Source of the DNA: Tricholoma matsutake
Taxonomy: Eukaryota > Basidiomycota > Agaricomycetes > Agaricales > Tricholomataceae
Direction: 5' to 3'
NCBI GenBank assembly: GCA_026075535.2
Contig: AP026550.1
Location: forward strand, 9,672,001 to 9,736,000
DNA length: 64,000 nt
The notes under the pieces were generated by a model. The model had not been told where the DNA came from. It did not search any database and worked only from the letters and a program-made list of their open reading frames with translations. Shown one piece after another: positions 27,947 to 40,149 of this stretch. The translations under genes were made by a program, and so were the position numbers. Positions within the stretch are counted from its first letter, which is position 1. Every line of letters begins with the position of its first letter.

Positions 27947-30900
27947 TCACTGTTTTCCGCCTGCTTGTGATTGCTGGCAAAGGAAATTTGAGCTAATCGG
28001 TAGTCATCCCTAACAATGGAACTTACCAGGTATGCCATCAATGATTGATATTGAGCATTGGTCGAGGCGCTTAATCCCGGTGGCGGTGGCGGGGTATTCA
28101 TCATTTGTGGTGGAGGCATACCGTAAGGTGGTTGGCCTTGAGCAGGGGGCAGTCGTTGTTGCGCAGATTGGAGCAACGCAAGAATATTCGGCGGAAGACC
28201 AGCCAGCGGGACTGCTGGAGGAGCCGCTGGCACTGGACCAGGTTGAGGAGTCGAGAATTGCAGGACATTGCCGTGAGGATCAGGAGGCTGAGTGTTATTC
28301 TGCGCTGGTGGCTGGACGGGCGGCATCCCAGGCATCCCGGAGGGAGAGGGTGGAATTCTGGGTGGAACCGGACCTCCAGTGGGGGCCAGAGAAGCTGTGG
28401 GCTGCTTTAGGGCGGCAAGAAGCTAAAAACAATATTGGTGATATTATATGAAGAAAGTCATAGGCATACTTGTTGAACTTTTCGTGCTCGTTCGAGGCGA
28501 TCATCGGAAGGCTAGGGAGGCAGGTAAGAGGGGTACACAGACACTCGCAAAATATGTTCACCTGAGCACCAGAGATGGGAGGCTGAGTTGGAGGCACACT
28601 GTAACCCTGAGATCCGCCTTCAAATTCTCCAGACGGTGCATTATAACCGCCGGATGGGTCGTATCGATCGTTGCACCCACCACCTCCACGTCCCCTCTGG
28701 TTACCATAATCCTCATCGTAGCGGCCTCCCCTCTTCTCAAAACGATTATAATCGTGACTCCCGCGACGGTCGTGATCATCATCATGTCCTCGGCCTCTAC
28801 CACGACCACCACGACCGCGGCCACGACCCCCGCCTCGTCCACCACCTCGGAAGCCTTCGTCCCAGTCACGCCCTCCACCTCTGTCGCCACCGCTGAATAA
28901 CTCTAATATCAGCATTCGTAGACTATTTCAAGACACATACCGGGGCTGTGATCCTTGTGGACCTGCATTTTCCCAAGCAAAGACAATGTCCATAACGCCA
29001 TCTTGTAAGCCTTGGTGGCGCAAACGATCGAATGATTCGTCACACGCCTGATAGTAAGCTAGGTTAAACAGAAGTGAACGAGTTACATGGACAAACTCTT
29101 GTATCGTAGAATTTGACATATCGAGAACTTGGGAGAAGTCAATCCATGAGATATTCGCAAGTATCCGAAAGATGCTCAACTCGGTGCGGTCACCCACGGG
29201 TTGTACCGACTTCACATCTCCGAACTGTTGAAATTTGCGACGGACCTCATTGTCATCAATGGGTTGACCCGACAGCGAGTTGCGAAGCGTGACCTGCAGG
29301 GTCTGTAACTGCTGCACAGCAATCTCAATAAATGCAGCTATGGCTACTAATTATGAACACACTTGATTTTTCTCTCTGTCAATCCCTTTCGCATGGTCAT
29401 CACGTGGAAGTGAGTAATGGACATCAATCTGACGAAAAAGAATAACAGAGGCTGGGTGAGTTTTTCCATGAAGGATTGACCAACTTACAGGACGACCGCT
29501 GATTTCTGATCCCTGAAGTCTTTGTCGTGCTCTTTCAGCAGCACGTAGGTCGTACTGAGCAACGACGTCAACAACGGCTTAATAATTGCCCCCGCAGGCG
29601 GCAGGACTTACGTATGTCACAAATACCATCCCTCGAGTGGAGATCAATTGGAGATCAAGTCGAAAAAGTGTTGATCTCGCCATGTTCCTCGAACTGGTGT
29701 CGAACGTCATCGCTGTTGCTTTCGTACTGAGGTCCAATCAGTTTCCGTCGGAAAGCGATATAGACTGAGGACGCCGGAATAACGAAGAATCTCAAAATAG
29801 CAACTTGCCTTGATATTGCGAATAAATAGTGTACGACACGGGCGCTCCCGTTGAATACGTTCCTCAATAATGGCGTCGTGGACTTTGTCGTCTCTTTCCT
29901 TGCGAACGGGTCGTCGTGTACCACCACGTCCATAACCACTTTCATCATTGAAACTAGAACCTGGCCCGTCTAACAAATTCAAATGAGTCTTCTTCACATA
30001 CGACGGAAACTGAACAAGAAGCAAAGACGTAGCATGTACTAATGGCGACTAGACAGAGGCTTTGCTGTGTCACCACAGATAGGACTCCTCATCGATTTGG
30101 GGTGAATTAGACGCAGGCTATCTCTGACTGCTCAAAGCAACAAACGACCAGTTTTTGACACCACGGTTTGACACCACGGCTCTCGCTAACGCATAGCTTA
30201 AGCTCAAGTCTGCTGCAGAATGCAACGTTTGTCACCCTCAACTTGCAAACCATGCTGATACAGAAAAGCCTCCCTATGTTTTCTAAAATCTTGTTATTCA
30301 GTCTCAAGTTTCAAGCGCACCTTCAATTTTAGCAAAGCCTTGATTATAGTCGGCAGGAAATGGTGCAGGCGGACCATAATTGTTGAAAGAATTTTGGGGG
30401 CCAACTTGGCCTTCATAGCCGTTGTAGCCGGTGACCGGCCTTGATCATCAAACTGGCTCATGTTTGCATTGTCGTAATTGTGGTAACCTCCTCTTCCGCG
30501 TCCGAAGCCTCTTCCTCGGCTTGGTGTACCCCCCCTGTCCTGAAAACGATGGTGTGATCAGTCGGGGCCTGGACCCAAAGGAGGTCGAGTGTTTGGACTT
30601 TCGAAACTACTGTTATACGGATGATGTCGATTCATCTTTCCTTTTGCTTTCCTTTTCAAAATTTCAGAGACGTGCAGCTTTTTGGAAACACGGTGTTTTA
30701 GCGAAAAGTCGAGGGGGATGGTAAATGGCGAGTAGTAGTAGCAAGACAGCAATGTCCAGAGAGGCAAGTTTATTAGAAATTACGGCAGATGAGTGAATTG
30801 AGGACAGGAGCTCTTAGATGAATGTGGTTAGAGGATAGACAATTCGTTATTTGTCACATACCACTGACATTACGCTACTTACGGGAAGAACAGGAGACCC

Positions 30901-31080
30901 CAGTGGAGTATCGTCACGCGTGAAACGCGTGACTTGCCGCTTACAAGTCGCACAAGCCTAAGGTCACAACGCAGGGTCTTCATAGGATCAATCCAAATTG
31001 TAAATGGAGAAATTCAATTCACCCTCACGGTAGTTGACGTCTTCCTCCCTGCGATCCAACAACTCCTGTGGTGACAAGAG
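27947..31080 (-). pseudogene. Mei2-like RNA-binding protein gene (two RRMs, RGG region), with frame lesions
   Basis: Exons on minus, in order, with GT-AG introns of 47-139 nt except one GC-AG: 30957-30883, 30539-30321, 30009-29809, 29726-29612, 29554-29489, 29428-29363, 29311-29181, 29127-29097, 29047-28941, 28892-28562, 28422-28027, 27973-27947. RRM1 has RPCRTLFIRNIK and YDLRAAERARQRLQGSEISG; RRM2 has LQVTLRNSLSGQPIDDNEVR, FQQFGDVKSVQPVGDR and SRYVKFYDTRACDESF. RGG repeats and a Pro/Gln-rich end follow. The pairing resembles RRM1-RRM2 of Mei2/AML proteins, which bind RNA in meiosis and growth control; the Mei2-specific third RRM is absent. Lesions: one T missing and an 11-bp duplication in the RRM1 exon (about 29640-29670) and a one-base loss near 30435. 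All other exon phases agree, so assembly error is possible. The 5' end is unresolved. Confidence 0.7.
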
Positions 31081-31339
31081 AAAGCCAAACTGGCTCAAAG
31101 CGCATTCTAGGGCAGTGAGCAGTGTAGGAAGTCCATTGGCAGGTGGAAGGGTGGGGAGAGCGAGTCAGGGATCAGATAAGCACTACCTACCACAATGTAC
31201 ATACAACATAAATTGAGGGTGAAGCAGTCTAGTGACTTGCCCTCTCTACTGACCTTTTGTTCCCTTAGTCTTCTTGTTTTGTGCTTTTCTTTCCCTTGTT
31301 GGTTGCTTGTCACAGCAACGTGACATTGACAGCCTCTAC

Positions 31340-32600
31340 TCAACAACTAGGCAAGTGGCCCCACTACCCCTGTCTTGCCTTCTCGATGAAGGGTTTGCAG
31401 TCAATGAGACATCTTGAATGTCTCATTGAGCCTAGAGCCCCCATTCACCACCCTGCTTGTGTTGATGTTTACCCCACCACCGCCGTTGGTTACCCCTCCC
31501 CCACTACTTGATCCAGGACTATGGGCACCACTCTTTTCCCATCTTGCCCTCCCAATAAGGGGGTTTTCCAGCTGGTGAGATGTTTGTAATGTCTCGTCGA
31601 ACTCCAAGTAACTGTTTTCCACCCCACTCACGTCAATGGTTACCCCTCTGCTCCCACTCCACCCAGGACTGCTGCCAACACTCTACCCCCATCTCACACT
31701 CCAAGTGAGGGGGTTTTTCAGCTGGCAAGATGGTTGTTATGTCTCGTTGAACTCTAAGTAACCATTTTCCACTCCACCTGTGTCGATGGTTACCCCTCTG
31801 CTCCCACTCCACCCAGAACTGCCGCCATCACTCTACTGCCATCTCCTCCTCCCAGTGAGGGGGTTTTTCAGCTGGCTATATGTTTGCTACCTCTCGTCAA
31901 ACTCTAAGTAACCATTTCCCACTCCACTTGCATCGATGGTTACCTCTCTGCTCCCACTCCATCCAGGACTGCTGGCACCACTCTTCCTCTGTCTCCCCCT
32001 CTAAATGAGGGGGGTTTACCAGCTGGCAAGACATTTGCCTCCCCTCATTGAACTCCAAGTGACTGCTTTTCACCCCACTCGCGTCAATGGCCACCCCTTC
32101 ACTCACACTCAATCTGAGGCTGCCAGCACCACTCCGCCCCTGTCTCCCCCTCATTGGGAGGGGGTTTTCTGGCCTGCAAGACATTTGCAACATCTCATGA
32201 AACTCCAAGCAACTGTTTTCCATCCCACTGCATCGATGGCTACCCCTCTGCTCCCACTCAATCTGGGGCTGCCGGTACCACTCTGACCTGTTTCCCTTTC
32301 CAAATAAAGGGGTTTTCCAGTCAACGAGACAGTTGCAACATCTCGTCAATCCCGAAGTGATGATTTTCTACCCCACTCACATTGATGGCTACCCCCTCTA
32401 CAATCACTCCATCTGGGGCAGTCGGCCCCACTCCGACCCCATCTTCCCCTCCCAACAAGGGGGTTTTCCAGTTGATAGGACATGTGCCATGTCTTGTCTA
32501 CCTCCAAGCTACCATTTCCTGCCACCACTTGAACTGAGGCCCCTCATACCACTCTGCCCCTGTCTCTCCCTCCAATAGAGGGGTTTTGTAGTCACCAGCT
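31340..32600. repeat. tandem array with 150-bp period, about 8 units
   Basis: The word GGGGGTTTTCCAG and variants recurs at about 31557, 31706, 31857, 32007, 32156, 32308 and 32457, spaced 149-152 bp, with edge units at 31385 and 32577. Each unit also has a CTCATTGAACTCCAAGTAAC-like part and a CCCCTCTGCTCCCACTC-like part. Units are about 80% alike by eye. The ORFs in it on both strands repeat with the unit and are not genes. Confidence 0.85.
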
Positions 32601-32940
32601 AGTTAACTACTTACTTTCATTTGTTACTGTATTGTAAAATCATTGGTTGGAATTTGAAAAATCAGCATGACTAGTAATACAGATACAAATACCAGGAACT
32701 TTGTGAAGGCTGTGCTTCCACAGCTTGCTTCTCACCATCATCTTGGTCACAAAACTTCTTGTTTACTCAATAACCATGCAATCACATTCAGAGGCCATTC
32801 CTGGTGAATCTAGTGGTTTGCCAGACACCAGGAGGGCAACAGGTGTTGGTATTACACAATCAGGTGGGCATATGTGGTATTTTGATGTAGCATGTACTTT
32901 TCAATCACAATAGCCAACCCAACAAGCACAACTGTGCAGG

Positions 32941-35900
32941 ATGATGTTAGTGAAGCTGGAGAAGAAGTCCCAGAAGGGAATACTCAAGTTTGTATGTGCA
33001 TCCAACATTTATTCACTTGTGAATATGTCTTACAAGTATTTAGACTCATTTGCAAGCATGTCCTCTGATGGTACCAAGCAGAAATGTGGTAGGCCTCTGA
33101 AACTAATGTCTGAAGCCAAACCCAAGAGACCACTTGGATGACCAAGAAAAGAATTAAGTTCTGATTAGTCTGTATCTACTCCTAGACCTGTTGGACAGCC
33201 CTGCCATAAGCCAGTATTTGGATCACAATCTTCAAAAAGCATTGTAGGCACCATTTTCTCATTATGTAAATTACTGAATTATATTCTTTTAGCCTACCAT
33301 TTCACATCCACCTTCTGATCCCTGGCCATCTTTAATTGCAGATAAAAGTGGTCCCTCAAGGCAACGCTCTGTTTTTGAATGGAATATTACTGGTAATCCT
33401 CATGTTGGGAATGCTACAAATACTGCATCTAGTACTCTACTAGCCAGATCTACAGGCTCAGCTGGATCACAGAATGTAGGAACAACCAGGAGTCAGTGTA
33501 TCATCCCTGATGAAGATCCAGACCATGCCATATTATTGGATAGAGATAATGAAGAGGGTGATCCATTTGATCTTATGGGAGATGGAGTAGGGGATGAAAA
33601 TGATGGTGGTGAGAACGAAGAAGAAGAGGGGCAAAGTGGTGATTTTGAAACTCCATCACCATCTAGAGGTCAATAATCTTTGCCACCTGCAGTCAAAGAT
33701 CAGTATGATAAACACCTGGAATTTCTTAGGCAAACGTCTGGATCTGGATCTATGCCATGGCTGTATGGGACCTTGCAGACATTCTGGCTGCCCCATCATG
33801 CTAATTTCTTTATCATGAACAAAGCTACCAAACCTCACCCATCTCAGCTTTATAATTATCACTGGTTTTACTGGGATCCTGATCATCTTGTTGAGGGTGG
33901 TTTGAAATGTCCAAATTGTAGTGCACATCTACATTGTCATGGCTTTACTCGTGCACAACATGATGGGGTCCAAGCAATTTTCAAATTGCCTCCAAGTCCT
34001 GCATTACAGGCATTTTGACAAGATACATGCACAATATCTGGAGTGTGTGGTTTCACAAAGGCATAGATCTGATTTTTGAGTGCTCTACCAACCTTTTAGC
34101 ACTTTTGATGATCCAGGTGATTATGGTGGTTTTGTTCCAAGCTCACAGTGGTTACAAGAAATGTATGATAAGCTCATTGAGGATCATGGAATACAAATTG
34201 ACCAGAAGGTTGCAATGTTACCTGCAGAAATCTGTGCTATTTATCAGTCACAAGGTTTGAGCCTTTGCTATCACTTTCTAATTGCTTCAGTACTCACCTC
34301 CTGAAATAGATTACAAAGCAAATTGTGAAGGTTAATGGTGAAACTGTATTCACTGCAACCTTAACAGTTACCAATCAATTTGGAGATGTGCAGATTTTGG
34401 CCTTTGTTGCTACCAAGGCACAGGCTTAGTATGAATCAGCTTTATGCAATATGCAAGCATCTTTGGAAATGTATGGGCATATACAGCCTCAGGTGATTTA
34501 TACAGATAATCCAGCAGCTGACAAGCAGTTCTTGGAGAACATATTTCCATCCCTGAAAAAAGATGTTATTCCAGTTGAAAAATACCAGACACTAAAACCA
34601 CTGGTACTTCCTGATGATATTGCAATATCTGTTCAGTCTTCAGCATCTGGAATTGAAGAGGCCCTTGCCAAAATAACAGATGATCTTAACACTGAAGATG
34701 AAACAGCGCATATTGTGGTTGGTTTTGGTGCAGAATGGAATGTTGATGTTATACAAAGAGGTGTTTCCAGACCAACAGCAATAATTCAAATTGCATATGG
34801 AAAATGGATTTACATATTTCAGATTGCTTGGTTTAATGGCAAATTACCATCTGCACTTAAATCATTTAAAGCAGGAAACAATGTCTCACAAGATTTGAAA
34901 CACTTGCAAAAAGAATGCAATTCACAAATTCCATTTGTAGGTGCCATTGAATTGGCAAAATCAGCAAAAGAACAAGGTGTTATTTCAGATGCTCACATTA
35001 GTCTTGCAGATATTTGTGCTGTAGTTTTGCATGCATGTTTGAACAAGTCAATATCACTTCAAATTAGCATGGCTTGGGACAATATAGTACTCTCTTCAGA
35101 TTTATCATCAGCTTGCTCAGGTCTCCTTCAGAGATGATTGCAACTTCTGCACTTCCTGGAACACCTGTTTCTATCCGTCAAGATGATGCACAAATTGTTG
35201 CATATGGTATTTTATCTCTTGAACCATATGATACCACATGCAAAGGAGTCAATCATTCTCCATCTAGATTACGAGTTACAATCCAGCATATTGTTATTCC
35301 AGCAGCAATTCTTCCACTCCACAAAACCTCTCTTGCATCACTAGGACCCACCCCCTTGATGTTTTGGTAAAGAGGTCTAAGGTTTTTGGCTATGCAGAAA
35401 GTCAGCATCCATCTCAATTACCACCATCTACATCAATTCAATCTGATTATCCTATAAGTGAGGAGTTGCTGCAATTTTTAAGCAAGCCTATACTGCCTGA
35501 AGAAAACTGGACAGAGGATATTGACAGTCCATTAGACTTGACAGAAGATATGGATGAGAATATTAGAGATGCTGAGCCAGGCAGATTGACTCTGGAGGAA
35601 GGACTTGCATTGTTGCATGAAATTGATTCTAATCCATCTGTATGGCCTACTGCAATTTGCAGCCATGTTATTATGGATATCTGGCATGCCATAGCATGTA
35701 TTAAGGTACCTAAAGAGCATGGACTTTGACAACCATTTGCTCATGCATCATGTGATGCCATGTTTATTCCAGATGCTAATGATAAAAAGTGCATCTCTGA
35801 CTATTTAATATCTATTGGATTATCTTGGGATTAAATGCTTCGGTTCAATGCTAAATGGCTATGGAGGTACTGAAAAATGCTGGTTCCACCACCTGAACAA

Positions 35901-36270
35901 CTGTATCCATTGGTTAAAGAAGTCTATATCTTATTTGGGCCTCTTGTTAGTGCAAAAACAAAAAAGCCACTTTTCAATTCTCATGTATTGGAGGATGCTG
36001 GCAATGTTTTAAAGACAATTCAAGCTGGTCTACTTTCTGATCCTCCTGGAATCTCCTTGTACTTTCAAATGGGAGTTGACAAAAAGCATGGAAATCTTCC
36101 AATTTACTGATGTGCACGAGGAACAAATAATGCAGAGGGTGGTGTACACCATTCTGAAAGATGACATTTGCCAATATCAGGGGTATCAGCTTGTTATGCT
36201 TCAGCAAGGCTATGTGACTTTGTTTTGATGCACAACTTAGTGGTTGGCACATTCAACTGCACTGGAGTCA
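32941..36270 (+). pseudogene. transposon protein with AT-hooks, Cys-rich domain and WRN-like 3'-5' exonuclease domain
   Basis: Plus-strand pieces in order: AT-hook-like CGRPLK and PLGRPRKE (33090-33155); an acidic stretch; YNYHWFYWDPDHLVEGGLKC with C-P-N-C and C-H zinc-type residues (33840-33945); a region with FATKAQAxYESA and QPQVIYTDNPAADKQF, which looks like a transposase acidic site; then an exonuclease domain (34700-35130) with HIVVGFGAEWNVDV, NVSQDLKHLQKEC and ISLADICAVVLHACL; then MLVPPPEQLYPLVKEVYILF, GLLSDPPGISLYFQMGVDKK and a ARGTNNAEGGVHHSERR end. In DEDD exonucleases the first motif is D-x-E; here it is G-x-E, so that site is damaged. Frames are broken by several stops. The modules recur together in uncharacterised mushroom proteins as far as I recall. 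Confidence 0.6.
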
Positions 36271-36639
36271 TGTATATAAGTTGTAAGTTGTCAAATATCA
36301 GGCTAGTGTGTAGTCAGTGCAGAAAGTCAGGATCTGCCACATTGACATGTGTAAATCAGACTGTTGCTCTGAAGAGGCTGGTGAGTGTCCATAGCTCTAC
36401 TAAGCTCCTCAAGACTTCTACAAAATGATGGGAAGCATCTCATAGCCACTACCAAGAGAGTGTTCTATGTATTGTGCTATGTTGATTATGGGTGCTATTA
36501 GTCTGGATTAATTGGCAACATCCGAAAGGTGCTTTTTTTAGATCATGTGTCGGCACATGTTTTTTCCCCTTTCTTGATTGTTCAATTGGATGTTGCAATT
36601 GTTGTGTCTCCTCATGTCCAAAAGTTTCAAATGGAGCTC

Positions 36640-37150
36640 TCCTGCTGGGTGCATTCTATGCTGCAACATCTTAAATGGCACTGCAGCTGAATACGAACCT
36701 CATGATAGGCAGATAGAAGGTGTTTGTCAAAGTCTCAATGAAGTGGATCTTCTGGCAATTACACCAACTGGCAGCAGTAAAACCAGTCACTATCTGCTGT
36801 ACATCCTTGTAATTCTCGCTGTTTTGAAGGATGCAAGTCTCTGCCCTACTGCCAAGTTTCCAAAGGATGCATGCTTGATTGTGATCTGCCCAACAATCCC
36901 ATTACAGTTAGAGATGGAACGTTGTTGCACATTTGACCTTCCTGCATGACACTAAACCATTAATACAGGCTTTGAAAATGGCTAAAGTTGGTATTGAAGT
37001 TGCAGCCATCAATGCGTCAACACAAGGTGAAGCTTTATGTTGTCAAAATGGGTTACAGCATGTACTAAGTGTAGCGTCATCCTTGCAGGTCTGGAACAGC
37101 TCAAATGCAGTAACAGGATCTACCTTTACCCCAATTTTGCTACAATTGAA
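36640..37150 (+). pseudogene. RecQ-like helicase, N-terminal part
   Basis: A plus frame has EYEPHDRQIEGVCQSLNEVD, then LLAITPTGSSKTSHYLLYIL, a Walker A box where T-G-S-G-K-T has become T-G-S-S-K-T, then DACLIVICPTIPLQLEMER. After a frame change MAKVGIEVAAINAST and CSVILAGLEQLK follow (motifs Ia and Ib region). The DEAD/DEVH box is not reached, so the helicase is truncated. It follows the exonuclease-bearing gene on the same strand by about 400 bp, which suggests both belong to one element. Confidence 0.6.
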
Positions 37151-37305
37151 GTATGTCGATCAACTGTCATCAACATTTTGAAATTTGTAGTCTGGCTACA
37201 GGAGACTAAGGTGCTATGGGACACTATGAGATTCATAGGTCACTATGGTAAACTATGGGAAAAATCAGAACTTGCTGATGAAAACACTAGACTCATGAAG
37301 AGATT

Positions 37306-37938
37306 TTATGCTGTTACTTGCCATATCATCATTGGTGCCTCATGTGATTGTCGCCAGTCGTTCAGGTCATCTTTGTGCAGGTGGTATTTACCCCAGACTT
37401 TCCAGTCATGCACAGGTGGTGACATCTCCTTCAATGGGTAGAATTCATAGGAATGGTTCTGTGAAATATGAGCGAGTGATTTATGGATTGTGACCATGGA
37501 CCCCTTGATCTTCACAAATCCTCTGCCCATATATTCTGTGTATTCTTCCACCAAGACCTGGAAAAAGACATAATGCATTCCAACCACTCTTATAATCCCT
37601 AGTGTTCCCTTGAGTGAAAAATTATCAAACCCATGGGACACCTGTGCTGTTGCTTTATCAAATAAATGAAGGTGGGTTCCGGAGACAAATTTTCGATGGG
37701 GTCCCTTCAAGTTGGCACTTTCAATAAACCATGGATGAATAAGGTGGGTGGTACATTGTGGGGGTGCATTTGCAGCATAATAGAGGTAATATTTCTGTGC
37801 CTTTCCCAACAGTGGCATTGCAGCATCAACTTTGCTGTATGGCCTTAGGCTGTACAGGGACTTGCTTTTTCGGAGCATGAATGTTGACACTTTTAGCATT
37901 GCTGGCATTGGTGGCAGCAGATAAGAAAAAGGCAGCAT
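37306..37938 (-). CDS. hypothetical protein, 210 codons, unrecognised
   Basis: An intact frame from ATG 37936-37938 to a stop at 37306 with normal composition: RPYSKVDAAMPLLGKAQKYY, TTHLIHPWFIESANLKGPHR, VSGTHLHLFDKATAQVSHGF, TLGIIRVVGMHYVFFQVLVE, GFVKIKGSMVTIHKSLAHIS. No signal peptide or membrane segment is evident. It lies tail-to-tail with the RecQ-like remnant. I believe it belongs to a repeated uncharacterised mushroom family but cannot name it. One of the few long undamaged frames here. Confidence 0.55.
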   Translation of the reverse strand: MLPFSYLLPPMPAMLKVSTFMLRKSKSLYSLRPYSKVDAAMPLLGKAQKYYLYYAANAPPQCTTHLIHPWFIESANLKGPHRKFVSGTHLHLFDKATAQVSHGFDNFSLKGTLGIIRVVGMHYVFFQVLVEEYTEYMGRGFVKIKGSMVTIHKSLAHISQNHSYEFYPLKEMSPPVHDWKVWGKYHLHKDDLNDWRQSHEAPMMIWQVTA

Positions 37939-38272
37939 ATGTGGAGTGTTTAGCAGTATGCAGCCATCGCAACCGAGTTTAACTCATGCACAAGTTGTCT
38001 CAGAATGTGCCTTGCATGAATCAGCCTGAGGAGCTGTTGCGAGTCCATCAGCGCGATTTCAACAGTCAGATTGCCAGCAAATTGCCAGTGATATACCTTG
38101 TCCGTTGGATATCATGTGGTGAGAGTGAGTGAAAATGCCTCTACACAATGCAAGGAGGGCTGAGTAAAGATGAGAATCCCTTGAACACTGAACACCAAAC
38201 AGGGATAGTTTTACAGTAATAGTAAATCAGAGGCCTTACCTTTGTGTTGCCTCTCATATAGTATGACAAGAT

Positions 38273-38464
38273 TCATATCTGGCATTTACAGGCCACTTGA
38301 CCATCCTCAAGATAGTCCATAGTCTCTTTGACAAACTGATGGAACAGACGAGGATCATCTTTCCTGTCATATTCTTTTGGAGGTCGTGGCTTCAATCTTG
38401 AGCCAGAACTTGAATGTTTCTTCAAATGGTTGTTTTTTTGGCTTTGGTGGTGTGATCTGCTCAC
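38273..38464 (-). pseudogene. Ty3/gypsy-type gag fragment
   Basis: 63 codons on minus with RLKPRPPKEYDRKDDPRLFH then QFVKETMDYLEDGQV. The P-P-x-x-Y-D-G/R-K-x-D-P-x-x-F-H-x-F pattern is the usual start of fungal gypsy gag core. It ends in a stop and nothing further is seen. 37939-38272 holds no gene. Confidence 0.5.
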
Positions 38465-38477
38465 TATGAACCTGGTG

Positions 38478-38957
38478 TGATATGAATTTCAGCCATTTAA
38501 ATGCTAAAATGTGAATTTCCTCACATAAATGGCTGAATTAAAGGTGGATGAATTTGGGATGAAAATTCATCCCATATATTTCAGCCATCCAAGGGATGGA
38601 GTTCATATGTATTACCTTACAAAATTTTCTTAATCTAATGGGATGAAATTTCAGTTTATACAGGTATGAAATACAGGGGATGATTTTAATCCAAGATGAG
38701 GGTATGGATTTTCAACCATCTAACATATGAATTTTTATCAAGTTTATCAACAATTTATGGGATAATATTTCCTGCCTTAAAGGTGTGGATTAAAGGGTGT
38801 ATTTTTCAGCCTAAGATAGAATAGAAATTTCATACCATTATGAGGTGCTTTTAGTAGATAAATTTCTACTACTAAAGATTGAATTGACTGTTTATATTTC
38901 ATGCCCTAATGCTTTTCTAGTGATAATATTTCATATCACAAGAGGCTGAATTTCATC
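38478..38957. mobile_element. AT-rich MITE-like element
   Basis: Ends ATGAATTTCAGCC (left) and GGCTGAATTTCAT (right) are inverted with one mismatch over 13 bp. The interior repeats TTTCAGCCAT and AATGGCTGAA words in both orientations, so it can fold back. No ORF. No clear target duplication was found. Confidence 0.45.
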
Positions 38958-39267
38958 ATGATCTTGTTGCTCTGTATAGGTTTTGCAAGTAGCAAGTCAT
39001 TTCAGCCCACCCTCAACACATCACATGATGAGTGTTGAACATCACTCACATCAACATCAACCACAGCAGCTCATCACCACCACCACCACCACCGTCAACC
39101 CCGCTGCTGCTGCCTACCCTCCCCTACACCTCTACCACCATGCCCACTCCATCAACACATGCCACCACCACGCCCACACCCATCCTCATGCAGCCGCCAA
39201 GTGGCTGCAAACAGCCTATCTTGGATGCAACACAGGCCCAAACGATGTAACTGTTGTTTGGGCCCTG

Positions 39268-39328
39268 GTAAGTTTTTGTTTATTTCCTGTTTCTCTTAAT
39301 TAACTAATTGTATTTCTTTAACTTTTAG
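39268..39328 (+). other. intron-like module in X4
   Basis: GTAAGT directly after a GGGCCC palindrome, TTAACTAATTG branch-like sequence, AACTTTTAG acceptor, then GTGATAAGCTACTACTG. 61 nt. Confidence 0.55.
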
Positions 39329-40026
39329 GTGATAAGCTACTACTGACAACGCACCACCTGCCCCCAGCCCCATGAGCAGCTGCTCGTGGGGTGGATCGCG
39401 GGTGGAATGACAAGAGGGAAGGGAGGGTGGGAGGCATGCATGAATGCCACACCACGATCAACAACCCACCACCCGCCCCAGCCCTGTGAGCCACTGCTCG
39501 CGGGGTGGATCACAGGTGCTAACGGCCACGTCACCACACCACGGCATGACAATGGGGAGGGGAGGGGATGGAGGCACGAATGAATGACAGCCCAGCACCC
39601 GCCCCCAGCCCTGCGAGCCACTGCTCGTGGGGTGGATCGTGGGTGCTAACGGCCATGTCACCACAGCACAGCATGATGAGGGGAGGGGAGGGGAGGGGAG
39701 GGTGGGAATGCATGCATGAATGCCACACCACGATTGAACAGCAGCCCCAGCCCCTGCACCACACCCACGAGCCTCTGCTTGTGGGGTGAATCACAGGTGC
39801 TACATGGCAGGGCAGGGCAGGCCAAACGACAACCACAAGGGGGAGGATGGGGAGGGATGACAACAAGGGGGGTTGGCCACCACAATGACCACACCACCAC
39901 CACCACCACCCGCCTCCACGAGCAACTGCTCGCGGGGTGGAAAGGGGTGCAGCGAGATGGGAATGAGGGCCACCACGGCCACCACAGCACCCCCTACCTG
40001 CCACTGCGAGCAACTGCTTGCAGGGT

Positions 40027-40149
40027 GGGGACAGGGACAGGGATGGGGATGGGGATGTGATGGGGATGGGGATGGGGACAGGGATGGGGATGGGGATGTG
40101 ATGGGGACAGGGACGGGGATGGGGACGTGACAGGGATGGGGACGGGGAT
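40027..40149. repeat. GGGACAGGGATGGGGATG minisatellite
   Basis: Tandem G-rich units of about 6-30 bp (GGGGATG, GGGACAG, GGGGATGTGAT). Part of X4. Confidence 0.8.

Larger units (their letters stand above)
39000..40149 (+). mobile_element. family X-like copy X4, opposite orientation
   Basis: Same modules as X1-X3, now on plus: a CACCACCACC-rich lead, GGCCCAAACGATG palindrome (39235-39266), an intron-like module (39268-39328), six GAGC-class hairpins (39372, 39487, 39612, 39768, 39917, 40006) and a GGGACAGGGATGGGGATG tandem repeat to 40149, which matches the inverse of 2630-2700 in X2. The TIR ends are not seen. It stops where the KDZ terminal repeat begins, so it may be cut by it. Confidence 0.65.

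Noticed and set aside
28448..28900. Thr/Val-rich plus-strand frame
   Set aside because: It is the antisense of the RGG-coding exon of the Mei2-like gene.
31401..32578. Several 60-150-codon frames on both strands
   Set aside because: They recur with the 150-bp unit of the tandem array and share no protein motif.
22619..32600. CRISPR-like appearance of regular repeats
   Set aside because: Repeats run head to tail without distinct spacers and the DNA is eukaryotic.
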